Shown one piece after another: positions 35,632 through 44,218 of a DNA stretch of 64,000 nt. The position numbers were made by a program, and so were the translations under genes. A model generated the notes under the pieces. That model saw nothing but the letters and a program-made list of their open reading frames with translations. It was not told where the DNA came from and did no database searches. The stretch is taken from contig NZ_CP086137.1 of NCBI RefSeq assembly GCF_017565645.3, forward strand, positions 253,869 to 317,868, given 5' to 3'. Position 1 is the first letter of the stretch, and every line of letters begins with the position of its first letter. The DNA comes from Bradyrhizobium barranii subsp. barranii (lineage in GTDB: Bacteria; Pseudomonadota; Alphaproteobacteria; Rhizobiales; Xanthobacteraceae).

Positions 35632-36771
35632 CTACAGAATCCCCCAAGCCCGATATCGTCCCCTGCCGGTCACCTCCCGCAGGTCAAGCTCGCCGACCAG
35701 GTCCTGAGCGGCGCGCGGCGTGATCTTAAGCTCCTTCGCGATCATACCGGCCGAGGCGATCGGCCGGGTCAGCATATAGTCGAGCAGCGCCGGCAGTTTT
35801 GACGTGGCGCGACGGCCGGCGAGTTTTCGGGCGAGCAGGGTTCGCTGGTTAAGCCAGCGGTCGTGGTCCTTGAGACCGGCCGCCGCGGCAGCGGTGATGG
35901 CCTCGAGTTGCACGGCGAGTCGCGCCGCCGCGTCGCGCGGCCGCCGGCGTTCGCGGGGGATGGCCTTCAACCCGTCATGCAGGCAGGGCAGATGCCAGCG
36001 GGTCTTGGCCCGCGCGCGCAACACGCTGGCTGCCAGCAGCCGGCCGAGCCAGGGCGTGTGCTGCAGCGGGGCGATGGCGTCCCAAGCCTCAGTCGCAAGC
36101 GCGGCCGCGAGCGTCGGCGGCAATATGCGGGTCTGCTCGACCACGGCGCGCCAGTCGTCGAGACGCGCGTCCTCGTCCCAGTCGGGGTCGTAGACCACCG
36201 GGTCCCGCTCGGACTGGGTGCGACTCCCGCCGGCGAGTGTCCGCTCCGCCTTGGCATTCGCGGCGTCGACCGCGGCGAAGGCGGCGGCTAGGTGCGGGTC
36301 GGACTCGATGCCGCCAAGCGACGTGTCGAGATCAGCGTCTCCGCTATCGTAGCCGCCGACGAAGCTTCGCTCCCCTTCCTTTCGGATGCCCCTGCCCTCC
36401 TCCCACTCGCCCTGCCCGGTGCGGCCGCGCAGGCTGTCGAGCCCCGCCGGCGATGGCGCCCAATCCGGCTTCGCGTCGGCGATGCGGCGCCGGGTCCGTA
36501 GCACGGCGTGGGCGCGGGTGAGTTCGTGGGTCGGGGCGCGGATGTCCATGCCGGCGTCGTGGAGAACCAGATCTTCGAGATGGACCAATTCGCCTTCCAG
36601 CCACAGACTGGCGCAGGCGTCAGTATAATGTGTGCGCGCAATCCAGCCGTCGCGGATCGGGCTCTTGGCCAGGCGTTCGTCGAGCCGGGCAAGCGCGTCC
36701 TCGGCGATGGCGAGTGGGCCGGCTAGCTGAGCCCAAGGCAGTGGATCGGGAATTGAGTAACCGTTTTGCAA
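35632..36771 (-). CDS. RHE_PE00001-like protein (DUF1612 / HTH domain)
   Basis: The 379-residue protein has SLWLEGELVHLEDLVLHDAG at residues 55-75, ELTRAHAVLRTRRRI, LPCLHDGLKAIPRERRR in the C-terminal half, and a final winged-helix-like LLDYMLTRPIASAGMIAKEL region. This matches plasmid-borne RHE_PE00001-type proteins of rhizobia with a DUF1612 domain and C-terminal HTH, related to Fic-fold-like N-terminal regions in some descriptions. The function is unknown. Such genes are common on repABC replicons. It converges tail to tail with the DUF2285 gene. Confidence 0.8.
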   Translation of the reverse strand: MQNGYSIPDPLPWAQLAGPLAIAEDALARLDERLAKSPIRDGWIARTHYTDACASLWLEGELVHLEDLVLHDAGMDIRAPTHELTRAHAVLRTRRRIADAKPDWAPSPAGLDSLRGRTGQGEWEEGRGIRKEGERSFVGGYDSGDADLDTSLGGIESDPHLAAAFAAVDAANAKAERTLAGGSRTQSERDPVVYDPDWDEDARLDDWRAVVEQTRILPPTLAAALATEAWDAIAPLQHTPWLGRLLAASVLRARAKTRWHLPCLHDGLKAIPRERRRPRDAAARLAVQLEAITAAAAAGLKDHDRWLNQRTLLARKLAGRRATSKLPALLDYMLTRPIASAGMIAKELKITPRAAQDLVGELDLREVTGRGRYRAWGIL

Positions 36772-37004
36772 GGTCTTGATAACCCTAACAAGAATCGTTC
36801 AAACGGAAGCTATCACGGGAATAACTTCGGTCATAGCGACAGGCTGGTTCCCCGTGGCGCTCGCTGTCAATAATCACTGCTTATCGATTGAGCAGGCCGT
36901 TAAAGCGCATCAGCGATCCGAGGGCCGCTGCCCGGTAAACTCCCTGCCCTGGTCCGGACAAGCCCCCTTCTTTCCGCGCGCCGCGGCCGCCCCAGCCGGG
37001 TCGC
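36772..37004. other. Gene-free gap
   Basis: No gene or repeat was recognised in these 233 bp between the RHE_PE00001-like gene and vapC. Confidence 0.3.
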
Positions 37005-37400
37005 TTAGGCGGCTTCGATATCGGTTTGCGGAAAGTCACCGCCCTTGAACATCAAGGGCTGCCCCAGATGCCGGGCGCAAGCGTAGGCAAAACAGTCCCC
37101 GAAATTGAGGCTCGCCGGATGCCGGCCCTTGCCGAATCGGTCGAAGGCGTCGAGAGCGAGCCTTGCCGTTTCAGCCGGCACCGCGACAACGGCGATCTCC
37201 ATCAGCGCCAAATACTCTTCGATCGCTTCGGCGGCGGCGCTGACCGAAAGATCCAGCACGCGCGCGACCGCGACCGCCGCCTCCCATACCGCCAACGGTG
37301 ACGTCAGACGCGTTCCGGTCTGCTGCAGGCGAGCCAAAAGCTCTCGTGCCTCCTCCTCGTCGGTCAGGAGCGCGGTCAAAGCCGAAGCGTCGATGAACAT
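37005..37400 (-). CDS. vapC: VapC-type PIN-domain toxin
   Basis: MFIDASALTALLTDEEEA begins the 131-residue protein and holds the first catalytic Asp. NFGDCFAYACARHLGQPLMF with the second acidic set, and a final GGDFPQTDI, are the PIN hallmarks. VapC toxins are Mg-dependent endoribonucleases, often cutting tRNA or rRNA. The start overlaps the vapB stop by one base (TGATG). The four-acid set looks complete, so the toxin is probably functional. Confidence 0.9.
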   Translation of the reverse strand: MFIDASALTALLTDEEEARELLARLQQTGTRLTSPLAVWEAAVAVARVLDLSVSAAAEAIEEYLALMEIAVVAVPAETARLALDAFDRFGKGRHPASLNFGDCFAYACARHLGQPLMFKGGDFPQTDIEAA

Positions 37401-37645
37401 CAGGTGTCCTCATACAAACTGTCGCGGAACGCCTTATCGGCGGGCTGTCCCTTGGCGGCGTCGCCCCTCGCGCGTAGATCCCGGCAGAACTGGACGCCAA
37501 GGTCGACCAAAGACGGCTTGCCCTGCTCGCGCTCGAGCTCATGGGCGAGCGCCACGTGCACTGCTTCGGTGAGGCCGAGTTTTTTTAGCGAGGCCACCTT
37601 GCGAGCGAGCGCGTCGGTCTCAGGGTTCTTGATGTGGAAGGCCAT
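37400..37645 (-). CDS. vapB: VapB-type antitoxin
   Basis: The 81-residue protein starts MAFHIKNPETDALARKVA, the PSK/VapB-type DNA-binding region (residues 1-30), followed by ALAHELEREQ and an acidic toxin-binding tail. ATG at 37645 follows a GGAGCGC region; a frame upstream to 37690 crosses the putative operator. Antitoxin and toxin are co-transcribed, and the pair likely stabilises the plasmid. Confidence 0.88.
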   Translation of the reverse strand: MAFHIKNPETDALARKVASLKKLGLTEAVHVALAHELEREQGKPSLVDLGVQFCRDLRARGDAAKGQPADKAFRDSLYEDT

Positions 37646-37668
37646 GGCGCGCTCCTCTAGACCGCATC

Positions 37669-37698
37669 GTGTATACCTGTATATCATCACGGATACAC
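37669..37698. promoter_or_regulatory. Candidate VapB/VapC operator
   Basis: GTGTAT at 37669-37674 and ATACAC at 37693-37698 form an inverted repeat 24 bp upstream of vapB, with GTATAC/GTATAT sub-repeats between. VapB-VapC complexes typically bind such sites over their own promoter. Confidence 0.5.
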
Positions 37699-38015
37699 CA
37701 ATGGGAAGGGCCGGCCTCGTCGTTTGCGCCCCGAAGACGTGCGGCCTTCGTGACGTGTGAGGGCAACTTTTATGGTTAGTTGTCTATGAACACCTGCCCT
37801 CTCCCTCTCCGGATGCTGCTTCCCTCAGGGCTGTCCTCGCAGATCATCTGGCCGTCGGGACAATAACGACCATCCCACCCTCGCCCGCTCCTTCCTCGCT
37901 TTGAATTCTGCGCGGCGCGGATCGATGTCGACTACCGATGGGATACCGATCGTGACTCGACTGGTGCGACGCGCCTTGGCGAATTGAAGCGACTGACGAC
38001 CGCAGGTCCCAAATT
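37699..38015. other. Gene-free gap before the first parS
   Basis: No coding signal recognised. The region separates vapBC from the centromere-like sites of the repABC module. Confidence 0.3.
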
Positions 38016-38031
38016 ATTGTCAGCTGACAAC
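38016..38031. promoter_or_regulatory. parS-type site 1 (ATTGTCAGCTGACAAC)
   Basis: It matches the repABC parS form GTTNNNNGCNNNNAAC except for A at position one. It is the first of four copies of this palindrome around repAB. Confidence 0.75.
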
Positions 38032-38052
38032 ATCCATCCTTGGTAGGGCCCT

Positions 38053-38068
38053 GTTGTCAGCTGACAAC
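38053..38068. promoter_or_regulatory. parS-type site 2 (GTTGTCAGCTGACAAC)
   Basis: A perfect 16-bp palindrome of the repABC centromere consensus, 21 bp from site 1. RepB (ParB-like) would bind here for segregation. Confidence 0.88.
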
Positions 38069-39220
38069 AATCGCCCAGGGGGTCGCTGCTGTCTGCCATG
38101 ATCCAACGGCGTCCATGGGGCAGATCGGCTTCGTTCGAGAGCCACGCAGCTCGATATCCGCGCCAGCACCCACCATCGAGAGATCGTATTCATTCGGCGG
38201 CCTTGCCGCCTCGCCAAAGGCGCACCCCCACGCCGGCGCCTTCGGTCAACCTCCCGTTAAACGGGCCTTCAACCGCGAGCTCGGCCTGGACCTCGCCCAA
38301 AGGTCCTGAATGCGTTCGCCTGCTTAGCCCCTCACGCGGTCCATTGTTGCCCCGGTCGAAACGAGTCAACAGGAGGTTCCTGTGTGGCGATACGATTGCG
38401 GACTTTCGAGGAAAACCGTCCCTATCTGGAACCCGGGCGATCTCGGCGAGCGTTCCCGCAAATGGATCTGAAGGCCCGGCATCGAGCTCCCCGCTCAAGA
38501 TTGGATCCGCACCACGGCATCCCGGACGAGGTGGCGGCCCGTTGCCGTTCCTTCGTCGGATCGCATCGCCCGGGATGAAGAAAAGGGCAGGAGGGTCTCC
38601 GTTGCAGCGCCGAGCCCTGAGGTCGATGTCGCGCCTGGCGATCCGTCGGTGTGGCCACACGGAAGTGCAAGAGAAGGGCCAGCGCGGATGACCTGGAATG
38701 TGTCTGCTCGGTTGCTTGCGACCTGTTCGTCCGGCCCCGGTGGACCCCCTGCGACAGTGCGGTGCTTCTGCTTGCCCTTTTTGGGGCGAGCGGCGGCGCA
38801 GCGAAGTGACGCGCCAGCCCCCCGATCAACACCCGGGAAAGTCCGGCGCGCCGCCGATCCAAGCGAGACGACATCGTCGCTTTACGGTGTCTTGCCATTC
38901 AGCGCGGGCGTCTGAGGCAGTTGTCGTGAACGAGGCGGGGAGGGTGCTTCTCGCGGGACCGCGGCGCCAGACGTTGGGCAATGGCGGGCAGGAGCCGACG
39001 CTACATGGCGGCGCGATTCTCTAGAATTTGCCCTACATGACCTAAGATCAGAGCACTGAACGGAGGCTACAAGCCGGGGCGTGTCCCGTCGCCCGGACTC
39101 CAGCCGTGGCAGCACCGTTCAGTGCAGCGGTTGGCGAGCTACAAAATGACGCTCTGGGGACTCGTAAGGCGAGCCGACTCACGCCATAGTCGAGGCTCAT
39201 CCCATTCGCGCCGAGCCGTT
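38069..39220. other. 1.15 kb without a recognisable gene
   Basis: Several long frames exist on both strands here, but they are Arg/Pro-rich, overlap each other and show no motif, as expected for GC-rich non-coding DNA. The sequence separates parS sites 2 and 3 upstream of repA. I see no tRNA or repeat. Confidence 0.4.
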
Positions 39221-39236
39221 GTTGTCAGCTGACAAC
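39221..39236. promoter_or_regulatory. parS-type site 3 (GTTGTCAGCTGACAAC)
   Basis: A perfect palindrome, extended to TTGTTGTC...GACAACAA (39219-39238), 158 bp upstream of the repA start, near the expected promoter region. Confidence 0.88.
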
Positions 39237-39340
39237 AACAGGGCGGTGCACCAAAAAAAGGGCCTGCGCGCCGTTTGGCACGTCATCGAATAACTCGTTA
39301 ACCCTTTAATTCTTGCTCAAATCACAGAATCGTGGCCATC

Positions 39341-39387
39341 TCTCAAGACGGAGACTAGGCGTCTGACGAGCAGAAACCGTCTTGAGA
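39341..39387 (+). promoter_or_regulatory. Long inverted repeat over the repA leader and ribosome-binding site
   Basis: TCTCAAGACGG (39341-39351) and CCGTCTTGAGA (39377-39387) are perfect 11-bp complements with a 25-bp loop. The right arm runs into the repA Shine-Dalgarno GAAGG and ends 6 bp before ATG 39394. It could be the RepA operator known to lie upstream of repA, or an mRNA stem that hides the start. Confidence 0.7.
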
Positions 39388-39393
39388 AGGCAA

Positions 39394-40608
39394 ATGGCGA
39401 TCTTAGCGGAAGATTCGGCTACCATCAGCGAGACTGCGTCTGCGCGGATCACTCGGCACGCGGGCATTCTTTCCGGCCAGCTTCGCTCGCTCGCGACAAC
39501 TCTTTTCCCGCCTTCGGCGAGCAAGTCGCTCCGGTCGTTCACCTCTGGAGAGGTTGCGCGAATTGCGGGCGTGTCCGATGGGTACCTTCGGCAGCTCTCT
39601 CTTGACGGACTTGGACCGACGCCAGCGACAGGAACCGGGGGGCGACGGTCTTACACTCTGGGTCAGATTCATGAGTTGCGCGAGTATCTAGCCACTGCGC
39701 GGCCGCGCGAAGCAATGGAATTCCTTCCGCGCCGGCGCCCAGGCGACAAGCTCCAAATCATCACCGTCGCAAACTTCAAAGGCGGCTCCGCCAAGACGAC
39801 GACGGCATTGTATCTGTCGCAATACCTCGCCCTTGCCGGCTTTCGGGTCCTCGCGATTGACCTCGATCCGCAAGCTTCGCTTTCAGCAATGTTCGGGTAC
39901 CAACCCGAGTTTGACATTGGGGCGAACGAAACCCTGTACGGGGCCATCCGATATGACGAACATCGCCGGCCACTGCGCGAGATTGTCCGGCCGACCTATT
40001 TTGACGGGATAGGGCTCGTTCCAGGCAATCTCGAGCTTATGGAGTTTGAGCACACTACGCCTCGAGCAATGGTCGAGCGGCGAGAACGCGGACACGACCT
40101 GTTCTTTCGCCGCGTCGCCAGTGCCATCGACCAGGTTGCAGACGAATACGACGTCGTTGTTATCGACTGCCCACCCCAACTTGGTTACCTGACCATGGGC
40201 GCGCTAAACGCGGCGACCGCTATGCTCGTGACCATCCATCCGCAGATGGTCGATGTCGCATCCATGAGCCAATTTCTTCTCATGACGTCGGATCTCATGT
40301 CCGTCATCGAAGAAGCTGGCGGGCGCCTCGATCACGATTTCATCCGGTACGTCATCACGCGTCACGATCCCAATGACGTGCCTGAAGCTCAAATCGTGGC
40401 GCTCCTCCGCACCCTCTTTGGTTCAGATGTGCTCCAGGCGACTGTGTGGAAATCGACCGCGATCGCCAATGCTGGTCTCACCAAGCAATCACTTTATGAG
40501 CTGGAGCGCGGCGCCGTAGGGCGGGGCGCCTACGACCGAGCATTAGAATCGGTCGACGCGGTCAATGCCGAAATCGCGCAACTTCTTAAGAAGGTGTGGG
40601 GTCGATGA
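39394..40608 (+). CDS. repA: Plasmid partitioning ATPase RepA (ParA family)
   Basis: The 404-residue protein has an N-terminal HTH region with FTSGEVARIAGVSDGYLRQL, the deviant Walker A loop ANFKGGSAKTTTALYLSQYL characteristic of RepA, AIDLDPQASLSAMFG and VVIDCPPQLGYL (Walker A' and B). RepA drives segregation with RepB and represses the operon. ATG at 39394 follows GAAGG; a TTG twelve bases upstream is possible but has a poorer context. It overlaps repB by 4 bp (ATGA). Confidence 0.95.
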   Translation: MAILAEDSATISETASARITRHAGILSGQLRSLATTLFPPSASKSLRSFTSGEVARIAGVSDGYLRQLSLDGLGPTPATGTGGRRSYTLGQIHELREYLATARPREAMEFLPRRRPGDKLQIITVANFKGGSAKTTTALYLSQYLALAGFRVLAIDLDPQASLSAMFGYQPEFDIGANETLYGAIRYDEHRRPLREIVRPTYFDGIGLVPGNLELMEFEHTTPRAMVERRERGHDLFFRRVASAIDQVADEYDVVVIDCPPQLGYLTMGALNAATAMLVTIHPQMVDVASMSQFLLMTSDLMSVIEEAGGRLDHDFIRYVITRHDPNDVPEAQIVALLRTLFGSDVLQATVWKSTAIANAGLTKQSLYELERGAVGRGAYDRALESVDAVNAEIAQLLKKVWGR

Positions 40609-41624
40609 GCAAACGTACTGACACGATCAAGAGCCTTTTCACGGCCCCGCAATCAAGTGCGTTGTCAGCTGACAACATGCCCGCTGCCTTGCCGCGGGTC
40701 TCGTCGGGCTCGGTTCGCTCGTTGAAAGACTCTTTCTCCGAAGTGGAGAAAGAGAACGAGGAACTTCGCGAACGAATTGCATCCGGGGCGGTGATACTTG
40801 AAATCGACCCCTCGCTCGTCGATCCGTCACCGCTGGCCGACCGTTTTCGCGATCAGGATGATAGCTCGTTCGAAGCGCTCAAACAGTCGATCGCACAGCG
40901 TGGCCAAGAGGTGCCCATTCTCGTTCGGGAGCATCCTGAAGCGAAAGGGCGCTATCAGAGCGCCTATGGTCATCGCCGCGTCCGCGCCACGCGCGAACTA
41001 GGTATTTCCGTCAAAGCGATTCTGCGATCGTTGTCAGATGAAGCGCTTGTCGTGGCGCAAGGACTCGAGAACGCACCGCGCGAAGATTTGAGTTTCATTG
41101 AGCGCGCCAGCTTCGCGATGCATATCGAGGATGCCGGGCATAGCCGCTCAGTCGTGCAGGATGCGTTGTCGGTCGATCGGGCGGAGGCCTCGAAACTTCT
41201 TGCCGTGGCTCGATCGGTTCCTGCCGAGGTCATTCAAGCGATCGGGAAAGCTCCGAAAGTTGGCCGCGGCCGTTGGCAGTCATTCGCTGAATTGATCAAG
41301 GATTCCGCGGCGCTCAAACGGGTCAGAGCGGCGATCGCCGAACCTAAATTTGCAGAGCGCGAAACCGACGCACGATTTCTTGCAGCATTCTCCGCGGCAA
41401 CCCGTCCATCTCGCGGGGAGCCCTCGAAAGAGCCGGACGAGAAGCCGGTCTTTTCCGTGTCCGGGGAAAAGATTGCGCACGTGCGTCAGGCCGAGCGCGA
41501 ATTGAAGCTTACCATCGACAAGAATGTCTCGACGACATTCGCGGCATTTCTTGTGGACCAACTCCCGGCCCTGTTCGACGCCTTTTCCAAGAAGAGCAGT
41601 GGTCAGGAAAGTACCGAGGCCTGA
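40605..41624 (+). CDS. repB: Plasmid partitioning protein RepB (ParB family)
   Basis: The 339-residue protein starts MSKRTDTIKSLF, the RepA-interacting N-terminus of RepB proteins, then has the ParB/Srx-like nuclease-fold block SIAQRGQEVPILVREHPEAK with AYGHRRVRATREL, and an HTH region (VVQDALSVDRAEASKLLAVA). It binds parS. ATG at 40605 is preferred to GTG 40596. One parS site (40661-40676) lies within its own coding sequence at codons 19-24 (SALSADN). Confidence 0.93.
   Translation: MSKRTDTIKSLFTAPQSSALSADNMPAALPRVSSGSVRSLKDSFSEVEKENEELRERIASGAVILEIDPSLVDPSPLADRFRDQDDSSFEALKQSIAQRGQEVPILVREHPEAKGRYQSAYGHRRVRATRELGISVKAILRSLSDEALVVAQGLENAPREDLSFIERASFAMHIEDAGHSRSVVQDALSVDRAEASKLLAVARSVPAEVIQAIGKAPKVGRGRWQSFAELIKDSAALKRVRAAIAEPKFAERETDARFLAAFSAATRPSRGEPSKEPDEKPVFSVSGEKIAHVRQAERELKLTIDKNVSTTFAAFLVDQLPALFDAFSKKSSGQESTEA
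40661..40676. promoter_or_regulatory. parS-type site 4 inside repB
   Basis: A perfect GTTGTCAGCTGACAAC is embedded near the start of repB and encodes ALSADN. Some repABC plasmids keep parS in or between the genes. Confidence 0.85.
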
Positions 41625-41663
41625 CGGTCTCGTCCGTAAACACGAACCAGGAGCAGACAAGGC

Positions 41664-41719
41664 AAAAGAAAAAGGCCCCCGAAACGGAGTTCCGGAAGCC
41701 CTTCTCTTCAAGTTTGGCG
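41664..41719 (-). ncRNA. incA: Predicted antisense RNA of repABC (incA/ctRNA)
   Basis: In the repB-repC gap the minus strand has a TTGACT -35 box (41749-41754), a 17-bp spacer and TTCTCT as a weak -10, giving a start near 41719. A 10-bp hairpin (41674-41700) then a TTTTTCTTTT tract (41664-41673) makes a good intrinsic terminator. The product would be about 56 nt, the size of known repABC antisense RNAs, which lower RepC synthesis and cause incompatibility. Confidence 0.75.
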
Positions 41720-41797
41720 ACTGACAGAGAATCACTTTCGCGAATCGCAGTCAAGAGTTTCCACGCGATTTTATCGTCGTTTCGGCGAGCGGATTTT

Positions 41798-41818
41798 CTT
41801 TGCCCAACTGAGGCAAAG
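41798..41818 (+). promoter_or_regulatory. Stem-loop enclosing the repC ribosome-binding site
   Basis: CTTTGCC (41798-41804) and GGCAAAG (41812-41818) pair perfectly around CAACTGA, with the GAGG Shine-Dalgarno inside the right arm and ATG at 41821. This fits the model in which incA pairing with the leader mRNA allows a structure that blocks repC translation. Confidence 0.7.
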
Positions 41819-41820
41819 AC

Positions 41821-43053
41821 ATGCAGTCACACTCTCCAACGACGCCCTTTGGGCGGCGATCGCTGACGCTTGCCCATGTGGCAAGCCAGATGGTCGCAAC
41901 GGAACGTCCTCCCGAAAAGATCGTGCACAAATGGAAGATCTTCCACGCCATCTGCACGGCACGGCCGCGCCTTGGGGTGTCGGAGCGCGCGCTCTCGGTG
42001 CTAAACGCACTCCTAACCTTCCATCCCGAGACCGCGCTGACAGGAGAGGATGACCTGATCGTCTTCCCCTCGAACCATCAGCTCGCGCGGCGAGCGCACG
42101 GCATGCCGGCATCGACGCTGCGACGCCACCTCGCTGTGCTGGTCGACGCGGGGCTAATCGTTCGGCGCGACAGTCCAAATGGCAAGCGATATGCGCGGAA
42201 GGACGATGCTGGCGAAATCGAGCTCGCGTTCGGCTTCGATCTGTCACCGCTCGTCGTGCGCTCGGAAGAGTTCGAGAGCCTGGCGGCCGATATCGAAGCC
42301 GAGGCCCGCGCACTCAAGCTCGTGCGTGAGCGGATTACACTGTGCCGGCGCGACATCGGGAAGATGATTGCAACTGGCATGGAGGAAGCCGTCCCGACGC
42401 GAAGGGGAGGGCAGGGGCCTGCCGATTGGAAGGTCGTGCACGCTGCCTTCCGCGCGATCGTCGATCAGATTCCGCGCACCGCGACGCGCCAGGAGCTCGA
42501 GCCGATCGCCGACGAGTTGTCTCAGCTCGCCGACGACGTACTCAATCTTCTGGAAACACATGTCAAATCCAAGAATCCGAGCGCCAATGAGTCCCATTCT
42601 GAGCACCACATACAGAATTCAAATCCAGATACCCTCATTGACCTTGAACCTAGCCTTCGAGAAGGCAGGGCGGCGGGAGCTGAGCCAAGGCCTCAACCAT
42701 CGCGAGTCGGGGAGGGGACGTATCCGTTGGGAATGGTCCTGAGTGCATGCCCGGACATCGTCGACTATGCGAAGGGCGGGCTTTCGAACTGGCGCGATTT
42801 CCTGGCCACAGCGGCCGTTGTACGATCGATGCTGGGGATCAGTCCGAGCGCCTGGGAGGAGGCGCAAAAGGTTATGGGCGAGGTGCCTGCAGCCATCGTC
42901 GTCGCGTGTATCCTGCAGCGCGGGACGGCGATCAATTCCGCTGGCGGTTATCTGCGCGGTCTAACGCGAAAAGCCGAGGTCGGCGAATTTTCGCTTGGTC
43001 CAATCCTGATGGCGCAGATCAATTCTCGCCGGCGAGACAAGCAGAGGGCGTGA
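41821..43053 (+). CDS. repC: Replication initiator RepC
   Basis: The 410-residue protein has GRRSLTLAHVASQMVAT at its N-terminus, the RepC-family block, a winged-helix region with LPSNHQLARRAHGMPASTLRRHL-type sequence at residues 75-105 (here FPSNHQLARRAHGMPAST) and a conserved C-terminus AINSAGGYLRGLTRKAEVGE. RepC binds the origin within its own gene. The AT-rich stretch around 42590-42660 is a likely oriV. The protein appears intact, so this plasmid module can probably replicate. Confidence 0.95.
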   Translation: MQSHSPTTPFGRRSLTLAHVASQMVATERPPEKIVHKWKIFHAICTARPRLGVSERALSVLNALLTFHPETALTGEDDLIVFPSNHQLARRAHGMPASTLRRHLAVLVDAGLIVRRDSPNGKRYARKDDAGEIELAFGFDLSPLVVRSEEFESLAADIEAEARALKLVRERITLCRRDIGKMIATGMEEAVPTRRGGQGPADWKVVHAAFRAIVDQIPRTATRQELEPIADELSQLADDVLNLLETHVKSKNPSANESHSEHHIQNSNPDTLIDLEPSLREGRAAGAEPRPQPSRVGEGTYPLGMVLSACPDIVDYAKGGLSNWRDFLATAAVVRSMLGISPSAWEEAQKVMGEVPAAIVVACILQRGTAINSAGGYLRGLTRKAEVGEFSLGPILMAQINSRRRDKQRA

Positions 43054-43160
43054 GGCGATGAGGCGCCGTTCCCAGACTTTGCCTCTTCGTGTGATCGAAA
43101 CACCCCCACTGACCCGGCTTCTGCGCTGTGTCGATGCAAGGCCGTTCGGAGAGATTCGTC

Positions 43161-43580
43161 ATGGCAAAACACCCTCCAATCACGCTCGCGCCATTTTTCC
43201 AGCCTGGCGATGAAGGCGCCGCGGAGCAACGGATGTACGTGGCAGGATTCGCGGACGAGGCGGGCGAGGCCTGGGGGACGCTGATTCCGTTGGATGCGGA
43301 GATGGTCGAGCACGCCATTCTGGGGCAACAGACTTTCACCGTCTGGTGCAATTCCGACGGACGCATCCAATCGCAGCCGACCAGCGATAGCGTTTTTGAG
43401 GATCTTCTGGAGAAAGATCAATTGAAGGAGACGCCCCTCGATGAGCTCGTCGCCGAAGCCATCGAGCAGGGCAAGAATGAACCCAATGATGACATCCTCG
43501 ATATGTTCGAGACCCTGCATGAGCGGCTGGTGCGGGCGCAGGGCATGGTCGCTGACGAGATCGCGCGGCGCAGGCGCTGA
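43161..43580 (+). CDS. Conserved hypothetical protein (139 aa)
   Basis: ATG at 43161 begins a soluble acidic protein containing APFFQPGDEGAAEQRMYVAG, WGTLIPLDAEMVEHAILGQQ and a C-terminal helix-rich part (LVAEAIEQGKNEPNDDILDM). It starts 108 bp after repC. I see no nuclease, HTH or toxin motif. Position suggests a plasmid-backbone accessory gene. A longer frame to 43128 lacks conserved features. Confidence 0.55.
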   Translation: MAKHPPITLAPFFQPGDEGAAEQRMYVAGFADEAGEAWGTLIPLDAEMVEHAILGQQTFTVWCNSDGRIQSQPTSDSVFEDLLEKDQLKETPLDELVAEAIEQGKNEPNDDILDMFETLHERLVRAQGMVADEIARRRR

Positions 43581-43719
43581 CTCCTCGCGCCGCAGTCAGC
43601 GCGGTTCAGTGCTGTAGGGTCAGCTTGTACTAACGCGAGCACCGCGACCGCGCGCGGCCGATACCCGGACCGGTCGATGAAACAAGAAAACCGACGACCG
43701 GGCCTGGCTCCGATTAGTC

Positions 43720-43920
43720 TTAAGCTTCGCCGGAGCCGGAAAACAGCACCGTCGGTGGCGTCGCGCGCGGCGGCGGGAGAGTCCGAGCGCCCGGGGCTCC
43801 CGGTTTGCTCTTGAGATCGTATCGCTGGGCCAGGTCGAGTAGCCGCCGCTTGGTGAACGGGTCCGCGTACTCCGCCAGATCGCGCGCCCGCTGTGCGAAG
43901 CCTCTATAAAATTCTTCCAC
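43720..43920 (-). CDS. Small conserved hypothetical protein (66 aa)
   Basis: MEEFYRGFAQRARDLAEYAD and PFTKRRLLDLAQRYD form a helical, charged N-terminal half, followed by a Pro-rich tail. Short proteins of this kind with FYRGFAxxAR...PFTKxRLLxLAxRYD occur widely in Bradyrhizobium-type genomes. Function unknown. Confidence 0.65.
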   Translation of the reverse strand: MEEFYRGFAQRARDLAEYADPFTKRRLLDLAQRYDLKSKPGAPGARTLPPPRATPPTVLFSGSGEA

Positions 43921-44068
43921 GACGCAACCCCCGCAACATCACTGAAAATCGGATTTCAACGTGAGACGCACTCCGCGTCAAGCGGCCTGGTGCATGCGGA
44001 CAATTTTCGGCGATTTACTTGTGCTCGCGGCGCACGGGGAACTAAGCTGGTCCCGGCAGGCAAAAATC

Positions 44069-44218
44069 ATGACTCCGCTCTACCTCAGCCGGAAGCTGGG
44101 CCCGAAGTGCGGTAAGCCGATGACGGCCGTGCCCGACGACCTCGCGCCCGGCGGGCCGCGCTACGTCTGCGTGGTCTGCGAGGACGATCCGCTGCGCGAT
44201 CCCCTCGCCCGGAAGTAG
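44069..44218 (+). CDS. Small Cys-rich hypothetical protein (49 aa)
   Basis: ATG at 44069 starts MTPLYLSRKLGPKCGKPMTA, followed by RYVCVVCEDDPLRDPLARK. The Cys residues (C-G-K, then CVVC) could form a partial zinc ribbon. The frame extends upstream to 43961 without resemblance to the core. Similar short proteins occur in rhizobial accessory regions. Confidence 0.6.
   Translation: MTPLYLSRKLGPKCGKPMTAVPDDLAPGGPRYVCVVCEDDPLRDPLARK

Noticed and set aside
38098..38915. Long overlapping frames on both strands between parS sites 2 and 3
   Set aside because: Arg/Pro/Ser-rich, mutually overlapping, no motif and no ribosome-binding site; expected in GC-rich non-coding DNA.
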